This document shows, one piece after another, positions 7,788 to 16,784 of a DNA stretch of 64,000 nucleotides. A model generated the notes under the pieces. That model worked only from the letters and a program-made list of their open reading frames with translations, did not search any database and was not told the DNA's origin. This DNA comes from CALLPQ01 sp964392325 (GTDB taxonomy: Bacteria; Pseudomonadota; Alphaproteobacteria; Caulobacterales; Parvularculaceae), in assembly GCA_964392325.1 (NCBI GenBank), contig CAYMPJ010000009.1, positions 1 to 64,000 of the forward strand, read 5' to 3'. The position numbers were made by a program, and so were the translations under genes. The number at the start of each line of letters is the position of its first letter. The first letter of the stretch is position 1.

Positions 7788-9041
7788 TCAGAGTCTGCTG
7801 GCAAAATTACTGTTTTGAGCCAAGAGGCCCTCGATGGCTTCAATGACGTTTCGCGGCGGATCTTGGGCTAAAGCGTCCGAGAAAAATTTGCGCCCTACGC
7901 TTATCTCCTGATTAATGGTTGCCACAAGCCCACGCCCAATCATGATTTCATAGTTTTGCGGTTGTTGCAGAGCCAATCTTTTGAAAATGCTTTCCGCTTC
8001 TTCAAAGTCACCCTTTGTTGCTTCACAAAACCCGATAATCAACATTGCCTCCAGCGCCCATGCATCTTCCTGCAACTGGCTTTGGGCGCTCAAACAGTTT
8101 TCACTATCAAAGCGGCGCGCTGTTATCGTCTCGGCTTGCTCACGAAAATCTACGCGGCTTAGAACTTTCTGCGTTGCTAAAGGGCGCAAAATACTCGGCG
8201 GTGAGAGCTGCCTATTTGAGAGCGATTCTGGTAGAGAAACACGCACCGGCACCGCCGCATGACTATTTTGATCTGCGCCATTGCCCTCGCGCAAACCACC
8301 CGGTTGCAAGATAGGGTCCTCAATCTGAATATTGGAAGTTGCCGATTGTTCCAATTGGGACCCATTGCGCAAACCCAGTTGTGCAATATCTGGAACCTTT
8401 AATGTGACTTCCTGTCGGTATGTATCTGCACTGATTATCTTTTCTTCGATAATTTCACCTTTATCGGATTTTTGTCTAAATCGAAAATCTATGCATGAAG
8501 TAGGAACACCTTCTATGGTACATTCTTTCACAGTGGCCGTAGATAAGGTTTTATTTAACTCGACACTCAATAGGCTTGAACCTGCATGGCCAGAAGGAGA
8601 CGGAATTTTGAATTCTGATGCACTCTGATCATCTATCGGAGACAATTTTAAAAAATTGATGTTCTTCGAGCGCTTGCGCATATCAATCGTCAAATTGGCA
8701 GCAATATTTTTAATGAGGAATAATGCCTCACTGTTCACTGATTGTTCGATTTCACATCTGGGCTCACAAACCAGGACTATGCGCGTAATACTATTTTTTT
8801 CACCGAGCTGAATATCTTTAACCACGCTCAAAGTGGACTGTGAATTTTGTCCGTAGGCAGCACCCAAGTTTACAAAAAAACCAAGGAAAAGAGCAGCCCC
8901 GAGCGTACAAAATTCAAATAAGATTTTATCCGGTGAATTTGCGCGCAGACGGGTCCGTGCGGGGTTACCGTTGAGGAAATGCCCTAATGTCTTGCCATAG
9001 CCATCGATTGCAGGCCGGTTATGGTCTATCCAGTATGGCAT
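7788..9041 (-). CDS. Secreted TPR protein with an AMIN-like N-terminal region, function unknown
   Basis: This 417-residue protein has a long 40-residue N-region, a hydrophobic segment (about 42-62) and a plausible signal cleavage after AAYG, so it should be periplasmic. The first domain (DIQLGEKNSITRIVLVCEP...) resembles AMIN domains, which bind peptidoglycan or outer-membrane partners; this is an inference from pattern only. The middle is low in conserved motifs. The C-terminal 100 residues form TPR-like helices (AWALEAMLIIGFCEATKGDFEEAESIFKRLAL, then IMIGRGLVATINQEISVGRKFFSDAL). The ATG at 9041 has AGAGGG five bases upstream. It precedes glyQ on the same strand with a gap of about 150 bases. 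No enzymatic role is suggested. Confidence 0.6.
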   Translation of the reverse strand: MPYWIDHNRPAIDGYGKTLGHFLNGNPARTRLRANSPDKILFEFCTLGAALFLGFFVNLGAAYGQNSQSTLSVVKDIQLGEKNSITRIVLVCEPRCEIEQSVNSEALFLIKNIAANLTIDMRKRSKNINFLKLSPIDDQSASEFKIPSPSGHAGSSLLSVELNKTLSTATVKECTIEGVPTSCIDFRFRQKSDKGEIIEEKIISADTYRQEVTLKVPDIAQLGLRNGSQLEQSATSNIQIEDPILQPGGLREGNGADQNSHAAVPVRVSLPESLSNRQLSPPSILRPLATQKVLSRVDFREQAETITARRFDSENCLSAQSQLQEDAWALEAMLIIGFCEATKGDFEEAESIFKRLALQQPQNYEIMIGRGLVATINQEISVGRKFFSDALAQDPPRNVIEAIEGLLAQNSNFASRL

Positions 9042-9212
9042 ACTTTCCCTCTATAATGGCCTTATACAGTTCAAGACATCTTCTAGGTTTCTACCTAGTC
9101 TCTTAGGATTGTTCATGTTCGTTTTTAATTTCAAGGAAAATTCACCCAAATATTAGGTGCTGATCTCTAAATGGGCCGAAACCACACGGATCAAAACCAC
9201 ACAAAATGCATC

Positions 9213-9247
9213 AAAAATATAAAAACGGGCCCCTAAGGAGCCCGTTT
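9213..9247 (-). terminator. Intrinsic terminator of the Asn/Arg-rich repeat gene
   Basis: AAACGGGC (9223-9230) pairs with GCCCGTTT (9240-9247), with a further CC/GG pairing in the loop. Read leftwards, the stem is followed by TTTTTATATTTTT. It lies about 70 bases after the stop codon of the repeat protein gene. Confidence 0.85.
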
Positions 9248-9316
9248 AAACTTGTTATGAAGCCATGAGAGGCCGAAGCGCTAGAAGGGGCGCTGGAAGG
9301 ACGCCCCATCAATCGC

Positions 9317-10642
9317 CTAATAATATTCGTAGACGAATGTGCTACCCTGCAGCAAATAGGGATAATCAAACTCGTCATAACATAGGACGGAGTGGAATAT
9401 AGCTTTACGTCCCTTATGAAACCCTAGTTTTTCAACTGGAAAACAGGCATCCGGGTAGCGGAAATTACTGCGTCCATAAAATCCAATCCGACTATAGCCA
9501 AATGGGTCAAACCCAAGGAAATAATGGAAGACCAAATGATCGAGACAGTAATATCCATGCCCGCCATGGCTATGGTGCAGACCATGACCAAAGCGTTTGC
9601 CTTTGTATACACGGCTAGAAAAACCGGACCGGTGAAAGCTATTATGGCCAAAATGACCGTTTGCATTGCGGAAGCGATTGCGGTTGCCATTACGATTGGA
9701 TGGGCGGTTATTACGCTGAAAACGATTTTCCCGAAATTGTCGCCTATTATTGTTTTGCTGGTCACGCCGCGGTGTTCTCACCCGTTGGCCGGCATTAGAA
9801 TTCCGGTTCGAGCGTTGCACTGATCTCTGATTTGAGCGTTGAGTATTGCTTCTGGAAGGTTGCGTTGAGCGCTGCACAGATCTTTGGTTTGAGTCCGAAC
9901 GCTGTGTCCGGGCTTGACCGCGATTACTGCTTCGCACCTGCTGCTGACTGCGGTTCGTGTTTTGCCTTGAGCTTTGGGGGCGCGTGGCCCTTTGCGTTGT
10001 TTGATTGGCGCGATTGCTTGTGGAACGTTGGTTCAGGCTCGAGCGATTCGAAAGTTGTTGTGAGGATCGTGATTGTGTTGCACGCTGCTGTTGTGTGCGG
10101 CGGGTATTGGCTTGACCACGATTTCTTGAAGATGCATTCGAATTAGAACGTGGTTCCCGAGCGGTCGTTGCACGTTGACCTCGCGAACTTGAAGAGCGTT
10201 GTGATCTGTTGGTTGTAGAACGTTGCGCCCTATTGGTTGTAGCACGCTGTGAACGATTACTTGATGATCGCTGTGAGCGATTGCTTGATGATCTTTGTGA
10301 ACGATTATTTGAGGATCGTTGCGAGCGATTATTCGATGAACGACTGGAACGTTGCCGATTATTGTTACCACTCGAACGTGGTTCCCTATCCCTTTGAAAG
10401 GCGGCATTTATCAAAAACGGATTTAGTCCATCATGAGTATGAAAATCTTCAGAATGCTCATGATCAGTATGGAAAGCATTAGTTATTTTAGTAGCTACTA
10501 CTTCATCATCTAAGGCTATTGCTTTACTGGATAAACTCGTTCCCAATACCATACCGGCAATTATAATTGCAGTTACAACCCCCGACATTGCAATTGATGG
10601 AGTTGTGCCGTTTTTGCCTGTCTCTCGTAGATTTAAGGACAT
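9317..10642 (-). CDS. Secreted Asn/Arg/Ser/Gln-rich heptad-repeat protein
   Basis: This is a protein of about 441 residues of unknown function. After a hydrophobic export segment (MSGVVTAIIIAGMVLGTS, about 18-37) comes a short His/Asp-rich stretch (TDHEHSEDFHTHD). A strongly basic low-complexity region then carries tandem seven-residue units of the type NRSQRSS (at least nine recognisable copies, drifting into NRGQAR/QRSNQ variants). A glycine/histidine/aromatic C-terminal domain follows (GHGLHHSHGGHGYYC, then CFPVEKLGFHKGRKAIFHSVLCYDE, ending YEYY). That last part looks folded, with three cysteines. The start is set by AGGAG eight bases before the ATG at 10642, seven codons inside the longest frame. 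A terminator follows. The predicted location is envelope or extracellular, with nucleic-acid or polyanion binding possible from charge. Confidence 0.7.
   Translation of the reverse strand: MSLNLRETGKNGTTPSIAMSGVVTAIIIAGMVLGTSLSSKAIALDDEVVATKITNAFHTDHEHSEDFHTHDGLNPFLINAAFQRDREPRSSGNNNRQRSSRSSNNRSQRSSNNRSQRSSSNRSQRSSSNRSQRATTNRAQRSTTNRSQRSSSSRGQRATTAREPRSNSNASSRNRGQANTRRTQQQRATQSRSSQQLSNRSSLNQRSTSNRANQTTQRATRPQSSRQNTNRSQQQVRSSNRGQARTQRSDSNQRSVQRSTQPSRSNTQRSNQRSVQRSNRNSNAGQRVRTPRRDQQNNNRRQFRENRFQRNNRPSNRNGNRNRFRNANGHFGHNSFHRSGFSSRVYKGKRFGHGLHHSHGGHGYYCLDHLVFHYFLGFDPFGYSRIGFYGRSNFRYPDACFPVEKLGFHKGRKAIFHSVLCYDEFDYPYLLQGSTFVYEYY
9680..10390. repeat. Degenerate 21-bp tandem repeat array inside the repeat protein gene
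   Basis: The stretch is built from diverged 21-bp units encoding NRSQRSS-like heptads, most regular between about 10200 and 10370. It has no spacers and stays in frame throughout, so it is a coding repeat and not CRISPR. Confidence 0.75.
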
Positions 10643-11030
10643 ATATAGGTCTCCTATTTGCATTTGGCACTTGCTCTCCTGGCTACCAACAGCCTATTGG
10701 CCACTAACAGCTCGTGCCTTGTTTCAACAGCAGATCCAGATGGATAATCTAAAATCGCGCTGCGTTTCCCGCCCCAATATCCGCATTTACCGATTCAAAA
10801 CAAAAGCGCACATTTTACGTACGGCGGCTTTTGTCAAAAATCGCTAAATCGATACAAACTCTACTCATAAGGGCATAGTACCACTTTTTGGGGTCGAAAT
10901 GTGGCGGCCGCCCCAAAAGATGCAGAAAACATCAAAATATGTGGAATTGCAATAAAATTCATAAAAAACAATTGCTTAAAGCGCGATTCTTAGAAGAAAA
11001 ACCCTGAGTTTTATAGAATTTCGCAAATTC
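10643..11030. other. Intergenic region upstream of the heptad-repeat protein
   Basis: It lies between the stop of the gene at 11031-12737 and the start of the heptad-repeat gene, so it should hold that gene's promoter. Nothing else is recognisable. The short open frame on the plus strand at its left end has no ribosome binding site. Confidence 0.45.
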
Positions 11031-12737
11031 TTATCGGAAAAATCCAGTAGCATTATCCGAAAAGGAGAACTTTTCGGCATCATTTTCTACGATGTCTTTG
11101 CACGATAAGAGGTCATTTCGAGCCTCAATAGTCAGCAAATCTCCTTCTGGAGACTCCGCAGACGACTTTCTTTGCATGACGATAATTCCGCGTACCTTTG
11201 GGCCAACAAAGTTCACCCGCATATTTTCATAACAATACAATGCGCCATCGCGCACTTCGTCAAAAGCCCGATTGATACGGCCACTCCCTTTTTCAAAGGT
11301 GATAAAGCTCTGAGTCTGCGTAGCGCTCTTTGCTGTTTCTTGTTCAGGGCTCGTTTGCGGTAATTGGGAATCGATCACGTCTTTAGCTGAAGGGGTTGCG
11401 ATCATATCGGGGCTTAAGGAGGGTAACTTGCTGTGAAAAGCAAAAATCATCCGTTCAGGATTTATTGTATCTGGTGCCAATGCGATCGCACTGACCTTTG
11501 TGGTTGCACCATTATGGGCGGCATCGGTGTACCAGGCCCCTTGGGTAGTCCCTTTCAAATCAATGAGCGCGGTTCGGCAAGCATTCTCGCCTTGCGCCCT
11601 GCGAATTCCCCAGGCATCTCCTAATTTTGCAGACCAAACCTCCCTATCGGTTTGGGAGAGATAATCCAGCGCACAACGCGATTTTGAATGATCTGGAGAG
11701 ATTTTTCTGATCAAGGTTGCCGGCACATCAAACAAATCGGCGCGGACATAAGGGTTTTTGCGATATCTCTCGGGTCGCGCCATTTCGAGGGCTTCAGCCC
11801 GTTCATCATGAAGCAGGATATCAAAGCCATCAGCGACGCCAATAATACTCCCTGAATCGACCTCGATAGAAACTTCACGAGCCAAATGTTTTGGCCCGCC
11901 AATCTCGAGAAATGAAGCTAACCCGCCCGCCTTTTGGATAAGTGTATTAGAAAGCTCGTCAATACGCTCATAGGCAATTTGAATGCCTTCACAGGGCTGA
12001 AAACGGACAGTCCAACTCGGTCTCAATGTCCCTCCCTCATCAAGGAGATGACGCTCAATGGCAATGATATCAGAATTGGCCGGTACTTTTACCGGGGTAA
12101 GCCGTCGCTGGAACGGGCTTCCATCATTTTTGGTATTTATACGGATATAAGGGGCAGGTAAGACCTCATCAGGGGCTGTAACACCACCAAGAGGGGAGAT
12201 GCTCAAAACATTTTCAAAATCTGTAAAATCAGCGGTGATAACATGATCACCTATTCTGCCGCCGGATTTACATGGTAGGTCAATTTTAGATGCGCCCCCA
12301 AGTGGATTTGTATTTGCGATCGACTTAACCGCTTTGGGCCCCGCAAGAGGATTAAAGATCGCCAATCCAAGAACACATGCAGTTGCTAAACCGGCTCCTA
12401 ACCGAACCATGTCATTGCGAAAAACGGCACTGTTTTTAATAGATTCATTGTCATCGCCCTGGGCTTGAAGATGAGCTTTATGGCCATGATGGGCATTAAA
12501 GCGTTGGCGAAATTCATCAGAATGGAGGGAGAAATTTGGAGTAAAGCTGGTTGGTACGGGCGGAATATCACCTTGACCCGTTTTCGGGTTCGGTGTTTCG
12601 CCAGCTTTGGTTTTTTGTGAACTTGATAAAGACGCTTTTTGTCTTATTCGTTCCAATAGCGTTCGTCGCGACAAATCTGTGTTCTCACTCGTTTTTGAGA
12701 GGCCTCTCTTTGTCATAGAACTCAACCAATTACGCAT
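11031..12737 (-). CDS. Membrane-anchored protein with degenerate M23-like domain, function unknown
   Basis: I do not recognise a named family for this 568-residue protein. It has a polar, basic cytoplasmic tail (1-110), a membrane segment near 111-130 (LGAGLATACVLGLAIFNPLAG) and a periplasmic domain. A central stretch (DIIAIERHLLDEGGTLRPSWTVRFQPCEGIQIAYERIDELS) has the layout of catalytically inactive M23/LytM-like periplasmic domains, but no zinc-binding His/Asp set is visible. Cysteines at several places (LPCKSGG, RFQPCEG, SRCALDYL, LSCKD) suggest disulphides. A second half with RADLFDVPATLI and IVMQRKS motifs is repeated in tone but not clearly duplicated. It is transcribed in the same direction as the repeat protein and the TPR protein. 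Confidence 0.55.
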   Translation of the reverse strand: MRNWLSSMTKRGLSKTSENTDLSRRTLLERIRQKASLSSSQKTKAGETPNPKTGQGDIPPVPTSFTPNFSLHSDEFRQRFNAHHGHKAHLQAQGDDNESIKNSAVFRNDMVRLGAGLATACVLGLAIFNPLAGPKAVKSIANTNPLGGASKIDLPCKSGGRIGDHVITADFTDFENVLSISPLGGVTAPDEVLPAPYIRINTKNDGSPFQRRLTPVKVPANSDIIAIERHLLDEGGTLRPSWTVRFQPCEGIQIAYERIDELSNTLIQKAGGLASFLEIGGPKHLAREVSIEVDSGSIIGVADGFDILLHDERAEALEMARPERYRKNPYVRADLFDVPATLIRKISPDHSKSRCALDYLSQTDREVWSAKLGDAWGIRRAQGENACRTALIDLKGTTQGAWYTDAAHNGATTKVSAIALAPDTINPERMIFAFHSKLPSLSPDMIATPSAKDVIDSQLPQTSPEQETAKSATQTQSFITFEKGSGRINRAFDEVRDGALYCYENMRVNFVGPKVRGIIVMQRKSSAESPEGDLLTIEARNDLLSCKDIVENDAEKFSFSDNATGFFR

Positions 12738-13109
12738 AACACCCCACTAAGTTAACCCCCGTTTACTTTACTATATTGAACCACCCCTGGACTTCAGACT
12801 TTCGAACCTTCCTAGTTTTTCAAAACCCTTCAAATTAACATCAACCCAAAACTGAATACGCGCTGAAGGGCCATTATCTAAGCACCTTGATCTTGAACAC
12901 TATCACATTCTTCACCAGTTTTAAATACGCGAATCCCGATACGGCCACAAATTACCAAAAAGAAAGTGAAGCCCGCCAATTGTGATTTTGAAGGCGGCCA
13001 AGATTTAAAGCACTTTCCCGATAGATTTTAAGCTCTTTCTGGTATAAATTCCCCATCGGAATTGAGGCATTCAGGGGAATGCCATTATTTGCCCAATACG
13101 GAGGGGCCA
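12738..13109. other. Divergent intergenic region
   Basis: It holds the promoters of the leftward membrane protein gene and the rightward zinc peptidase gene. A near-match to the CtrA consensus occurs at 12751-12766 (GTTAA, seven bases, TTAC: one mismatch in the second half-site). An upstream ATG at 13062 in the peptidase frame has no ribosome binding site. Confidence 0.45.
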
Positions 13110-14000
13110 ATGCGTTGGAATAACCGCAGAAGAAGTGACAATGTCGAGTTTCGCAAAGGGGCTGCGGGCGCTGCTGGCCTTGGGGGCGTCGGGTTTTTGG
13201 TCCTGAGATTTGTGTTGGGAAAGTTTGGTTTGCGCGGCATTATTATGCTGGCAGCAGCGGCATTTGTTCTTGATAGAGCTGGCATCATATCAATTGCCTC
13301 TCTCGTTGGGGGCGGAACGGGCGGCGAAGTCTCTCGCGAAGCAACAACAGAGGAGCAAGACTTTGTCACGGCTGTTGTTGGCTCGACCGAAGATGTTTGG
13401 ACCAAGCTCTTTGCTGAGAGTGGACAGCGCTATCCGGCGCCAGATGTAATTGTTTTCGAACGCGCGACCCAATCGGGCTGCGGGGCTGCATCTGCCGCCT
13501 CTGGTCCATTTTATTGCCCTGCCGATAAGAAAGTCTATTTTGACCTTACCTTTTTTGATGAGCTGGCGCGCCGTTTTGGCGCCCCGGGAGATTTTGCTCA
13601 GGCCTATGTCATTGCTCATGAAGTTGGCCACCATATTCAAACCATCACCGGTATTTCATCTCAAGTACGCACCGCTCAGCAACGCGCCAGCGGACAAGGC
13701 GAACAAAATGCCCTTCAGGTACGCATGGAACTGCAAGCAGATTGTTATGCAGGCTTATGGGCTTACCACGCGGATCGTAACTCACAATTCGGCCCGTTAT
13801 TGGAAAGCGGCGACGTAGAAGAGGCCATGGCCGCTGCAACCGCTATTGGAGATGACGCGCTCCAACGCGGCTCCGGACGTCAGGTCAATCAGGAAAGCTT
13901 TACCCACGGCAGTTCAGAACAGCGGGTAAAATGGTTCCGGATCGGCCTACAAACCGGGCAAGTGGATGCGTGTGACACATTCGAAACGAGAAATTTGTAA
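13110..14000 (+). CDS. Neutral zinc metallopeptidase (YpfJ family), membrane-anchored
   Basis: This 296-residue predicted metalloprotease has a short Arg-rich N-terminus (MRWNNRRRSDNVEFRKG), a membrane segment (about 20-50) and a catalytic domain facing the periplasm. The zinc-binding helix AHEVGHHIQ is at about residue 170, and a downstream glutamate-containing segment (MELQADCYAGLWA) supplies the third ligand, as in the PF04228 family. Other family blocks are present (YPAPDVIVFE, SGPFYCPADKKVYFDLTFFDEL). The start is the ATG at 13110 with GGAGG six bases upstream, not the upstream ATG at 13062. Physiological substrates of the family are poorly known. It stands alone and converges with the YcaQ-type gene. 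Confidence 0.85.
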   Translation: MRWNNRRRSDNVEFRKGAAGAAGLGGVGFLVLRFVLGKFGLRGIIMLAAAAFVLDRAGIISIASLVGGGTGGEVSREATTEEQDFVTAVVGSTEDVWTKLFAESGQRYPAPDVIVFERATQSGCGAASAASGPFYCPADKKVYFDLTFFDELARRFGAPGDFAQAYVIAHEVGHHIQTITGISSQVRTAQQRASGQGEQNALQVRMELQADCYAGLWAYHADRNSQFGPLLESGDVEEAMAAATAIGDDALQRGSGRQVNQESFTHGSSEQRVKWFRIGLQTGQVDACDTFETRNL

Positions 14001-14012
14001 ATCGGATACTCT

Positions 14013-15188
14013 TTACAGGCCTTCAAATGCGACGCCGGTAAACCGGGCAAGCTTTGTTAATGATGCATTCAGCTTGGCGGTTCTGGCGTGGGTTGGGGTC
14101 ACTCCCCTCTCCCACCAAATATTATTGATGTTTAAGGTTTTTCCTTTGCGATCGGCTTGAATATCAATACGGCCAACAAAACGGGTTCCTTCCAATAATG
14201 GACAAACATAGTATCCATACTGACGTTTTTTAGCAGGCGTAAAAATTTCGATACGGTAATCATAGCCAAAAACTGTTTTTAATCGCTTTCGATCTCTTAT
14301 CGCCGGATCAAAGGGATTTAAAATTCTAAGGGTTTTTGAAATTTTTCCCGGCTCAAGCTCTTCCTGTTCAATATTGGTTGGCGCAAAATATCCGATCCAT
14401 TCTTTGTTATAGCTTTCTATTTCTATGGAAATAATTTTCCTTTCCTCACGCATTCGTGCAATCCAGTCTTTAACCTGCGCAAGTGGGACCACATCCCAGA
14501 ATTTTGCAATATCTTGGGCGCTCGCAAAGCCAAGTCGCTTTAGCGCCTGTTCACACAACCAATCAACTTGCTCTTGCGGGTCAATATTTTTGTGACGCAC
14601 AGCATCGGGGATCACACGAGTTGATAAATCATAATATTTTTGAAAATTACGCCGACAGGCGGTGGCAAGTTCCCCGCTATACCATAGCATATCCAATCCG
14701 ATTTTATGGGGTGGGCGCGCCCAGGCATGTTGAGATTTATCGGCTCTTTCGCCCCCTTTAAAGTCCCGCGAACATAAGGGGCCCTCCTGCTCTATCCGCG
14801 CTAATAGCTGGTCTAGATCTTTAACCGGCGGCATATGTTTGCCAATCGCCCCTGACTTTGCCCGCTCCCCGAGGCGTTTAAATTGTCCGCCCCAATAGGG
14901 ATAGATGGTCATCGGTAAAATCGAGGTATCGTGGGTGAAATGTTCGAACACCCTATTGTCTGATAGGAGCGCATCATACATGTTTTCGCGATAGCCATTG
15001 TGGCGCGTCCAGAGAATATGATGATGGGCGCGGGCTGTGACTTGAATGGAATCAAGTTGAACAAATCCGAGCTCACCAATTATTTGGGACAATTCATCGA
15101 CTTTTAGAGTGCCGGACCGGTACGAACTCAAGCCTTGTCTATGCAACCATAAGGCCCTTGCTGATTGATTAGAAATTCTCAGCACCAT
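14013..15188 (-). CDS. YcaQ/AlkX-type DNA glycosylase, winged-helix family
   Basis: This 391-residue protein of the HTH_42 (YcaQ) family comprises tandem winged-helix domains; characterised members unhook interstrand DNA crosslinks and excise bulky alkylated purines. It has the family N-terminus (ISNQSARALWLHRQGL) followed by the catalytic QxD motif in VQLDSIQV (about 43-50), then ARAHHHILWTRHNGY and the family block FEHFTHDTSILP. The C-terminal LNPFDPAIRDRKRLKTVFGYDYRIEIF is highly typical. Length matches E. coli YcaQ (410). The gene is monocistronic, and no LexA-type box was identified. Substrate preference within the family is not inferable. Confidence 0.83.
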   Translation of the reverse strand: MVLRISNQSARALWLHRQGLSSYRSGTLKVDELSQIIGELGFVQLDSIQVTARAHHHILWTRHNGYRENMYDALLSDNRVFEHFTHDTSILPMTIYPYWGGQFKRLGERAKSGAIGKHMPPVKDLDQLLARIEQEGPLCSRDFKGGERADKSQHAWARPPHKIGLDMLWYSGELATACRRNFQKYYDLSTRVIPDAVRHKNIDPQEQVDWLCEQALKRLGFASAQDIAKFWDVVPLAQVKDWIARMREERKIISIEIESYNKEWIGYFAPTNIEQEELEPGKISKTLRILNPFDPAIRDRKRLKTVFGYDYRIEIFTPAKKRQYGYYVCPLLEGTRFVGRIDIQADRKGKTLNINNIWWERGVTPTHARTAKLNASLTKLARFTGVAFEGL

Positions 15189-15386
15189 GTTGTTCTTTGG
15201 ACCACCACGCTTGTGTTGAAAAGGATAGAAAAATTACGTGCGCCCGGTCCGAATTCTGAACGATGCGAAGATTGAATCATAGTTTTACACTTTTCCGGGT
15301 GACTGTGCCGTTTCTTTTTCAGCTCAAATCTACTAAACCACAATTATACTCTATGTTATGCAAAATGAAAAAAGGCCAGAAATCTG

Positions 15387-16769
15387 ATGGAGCATCGGAC
15401 TACACGCATTCCCCGAAATTTGACATTCTCTGTGTTTGTTCTTTTTTGTATCGCTATAACGCTAGGATGTGGGGAAAAATCCCGCGAAAGCAAAGCTGAT
15501 GCCACAAATGCTCCAGCAAAAAATAGTGCTTCTGGTGCAAATCAGGAAATTGATAATATTGCCGAGCAATTTGTCAAACTTGCGCTGGCTATCGGTGAAC
15601 ATGATAAAGCGTTTGTCGATGCCTATCATGGCCCGGAGGAATGGCAAGAAAAGGCCAAGCAGGAAAAAAAATCACTTATACAACTCTCATTAGACGCTAA
15701 AGGGTTGATCAATGCGATTGACGGGATAAATGAACCGGCCAGCGCCCGCAGTAACATATTAAAAAAACAATTGGTTGCTGCGGCTACGCGCATTGAAATG
15801 GCGCAAAATAAATTTTATCCATTTAACGAAGAAACGCGATTACTCTATGACGCGGTCGCGCCAGAATATGACACAGCTCATTTTGATGCAGTGATTGAAC
15901 AAATAGGAACCCTTTTACCAGGCGAAGGCTCCATCGCGCAGCGCGTAGATGCATTCCGCGACTCCCTTGCTATTCCAGAAGATAAATTACAAACCGTTTT
16001 TGATGCAGCAATCAAAGAATGCCGTACACGCACTCTTGCCCATTATGATTTACCCGAAGGCGAGACATTCCGATTGGAATTTGTCAAAGACAAACCATGG
16101 AGCGGGTATAATTGGTATCAGGGTGATTATGAAAGTTTGATACAGGTCAATACCGATTTCCCTATTATCATTGACCGGGCAATTGATCTTGGTTGCCATG
16201 AAGGATATCCCGGACACCATACTTGGAATGTTTTGCTTGAACGTGATGTCCTGAAAAAAAATGGATGGATTGAATATTCAGTTTACCCCCTGTTTAGCCC
16301 GCTCTCTATAACCGCTGAGGGGTCGGCAAATTATGGGATCGAATTGGCTTTTCCGGATGCAGAAAAAAGCCTATTCGAGCGCAATGTTTTATTTCCAATA
16401 GCTGGCCTTGATCCGGCAAAAGCGGAAACACTTGCGCAAGTGAATAAATTGCGCGCTAAACTGTCCCACGCGCGCAATCATATTGCCAGAGCCTATCTTG
16501 ATGAGAAAATCAGCCGCGAAGAAGCGATTGTTATGTCAATGAAATATAATCTGATGAGCCGGACCCGAGCAGAACAGAGCCTCGATTTTATCGAAACTTA
16601 TCGCGGATATGTAATCAACTACAATCTAGGCCGGGATTTAATCGGAGATTTTATCGACCATAGCGTTGCCAATGGTGAAGATCGCTGGAGCGCCTTTGAA
16701 CATATCTTACGCACGCCCACCAGCGCCTCAGACATTAAACAAAAAATATCCCAAACCAGCAAAAATTAA
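15387..16769 (+). CDS. Lipoprotein with HExxPGHH metallopeptidase motif (DUF885-like)
   Basis: This 460-residue predicted lipoprotein has a signal segment ending in the lipobox TLGC (about residue 28), then an Ala/Ser/Asn linker and an all-helical domain. The motif HEGYPGHH at residue 271, with TAEGSANYGIEL some 45 residues later supplying a likely Glu ligand, is the gluzincin pattern found in DUF885 and related carboxypeptidase-like proteins. Many members of this type are uncharacterised. Location is periplasmic or outer-membrane. It is followed 15 bases later by the PepSY protein gene, probably in one transcript. Peptidase activity is inferred from the motif alone. Confidence 0.72.
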   Translation: MEHRTTRIPRNLTFSVFVLFCIAITLGCGEKSRESKADATNAPAKNSASGANQEIDNIAEQFVKLALAIGEHDKAFVDAYHGPEEWQEKAKQEKKSLIQLSLDAKGLINAIDGINEPASARSNILKKQLVAAATRIEMAQNKFYPFNEETRLLYDAVAPEYDTAHFDAVIEQIGTLLPGEGSIAQRVDAFRDSLAIPEDKLQTVFDAAIKECRTRTLAHYDLPEGETFRLEFVKDKPWSGYNWYQGDYESLIQVNTDFPIIIDRAIDLGCHEGYPGHHTWNVLLERDVLKKNGWIEYSVYPLFSPLSITAEGSANYGIELAFPDAEKSLFERNVLFPIAGLDPAKAETLAQVNKLRAKLSHARNHIARAYLDEKISREEAIVMSMKYNLMSRTRAEQSLDFIETYRGYVINYNLGRDLIGDFIDHSVANGEDRWSAFEHILRTPTSASDIKQKISQTSKN

Positions 16770-16784
16770 CCCTCACTGCGATCT

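Noticed and set aside
9680..10390. Regular repeats that could be mistaken for a CRISPR array
   Set aside because: 21-bp units are contiguous without spacers and keep the reading frame; no cas genes nearby.
9524..10482. Plus-strand open frames opposite the heptad-repeat gene
   Set aside because: Shadows of a repetitive coding region; the minus-strand frame has the signal peptide, ribosome binding site and terminator.
12751..12766. Possible CtrA site upstream of the degenerate M23-like protein gene
   Set aside because: One half-site reads TTAC instead of TTAA; without conservation data it is not distinguishable from chance.
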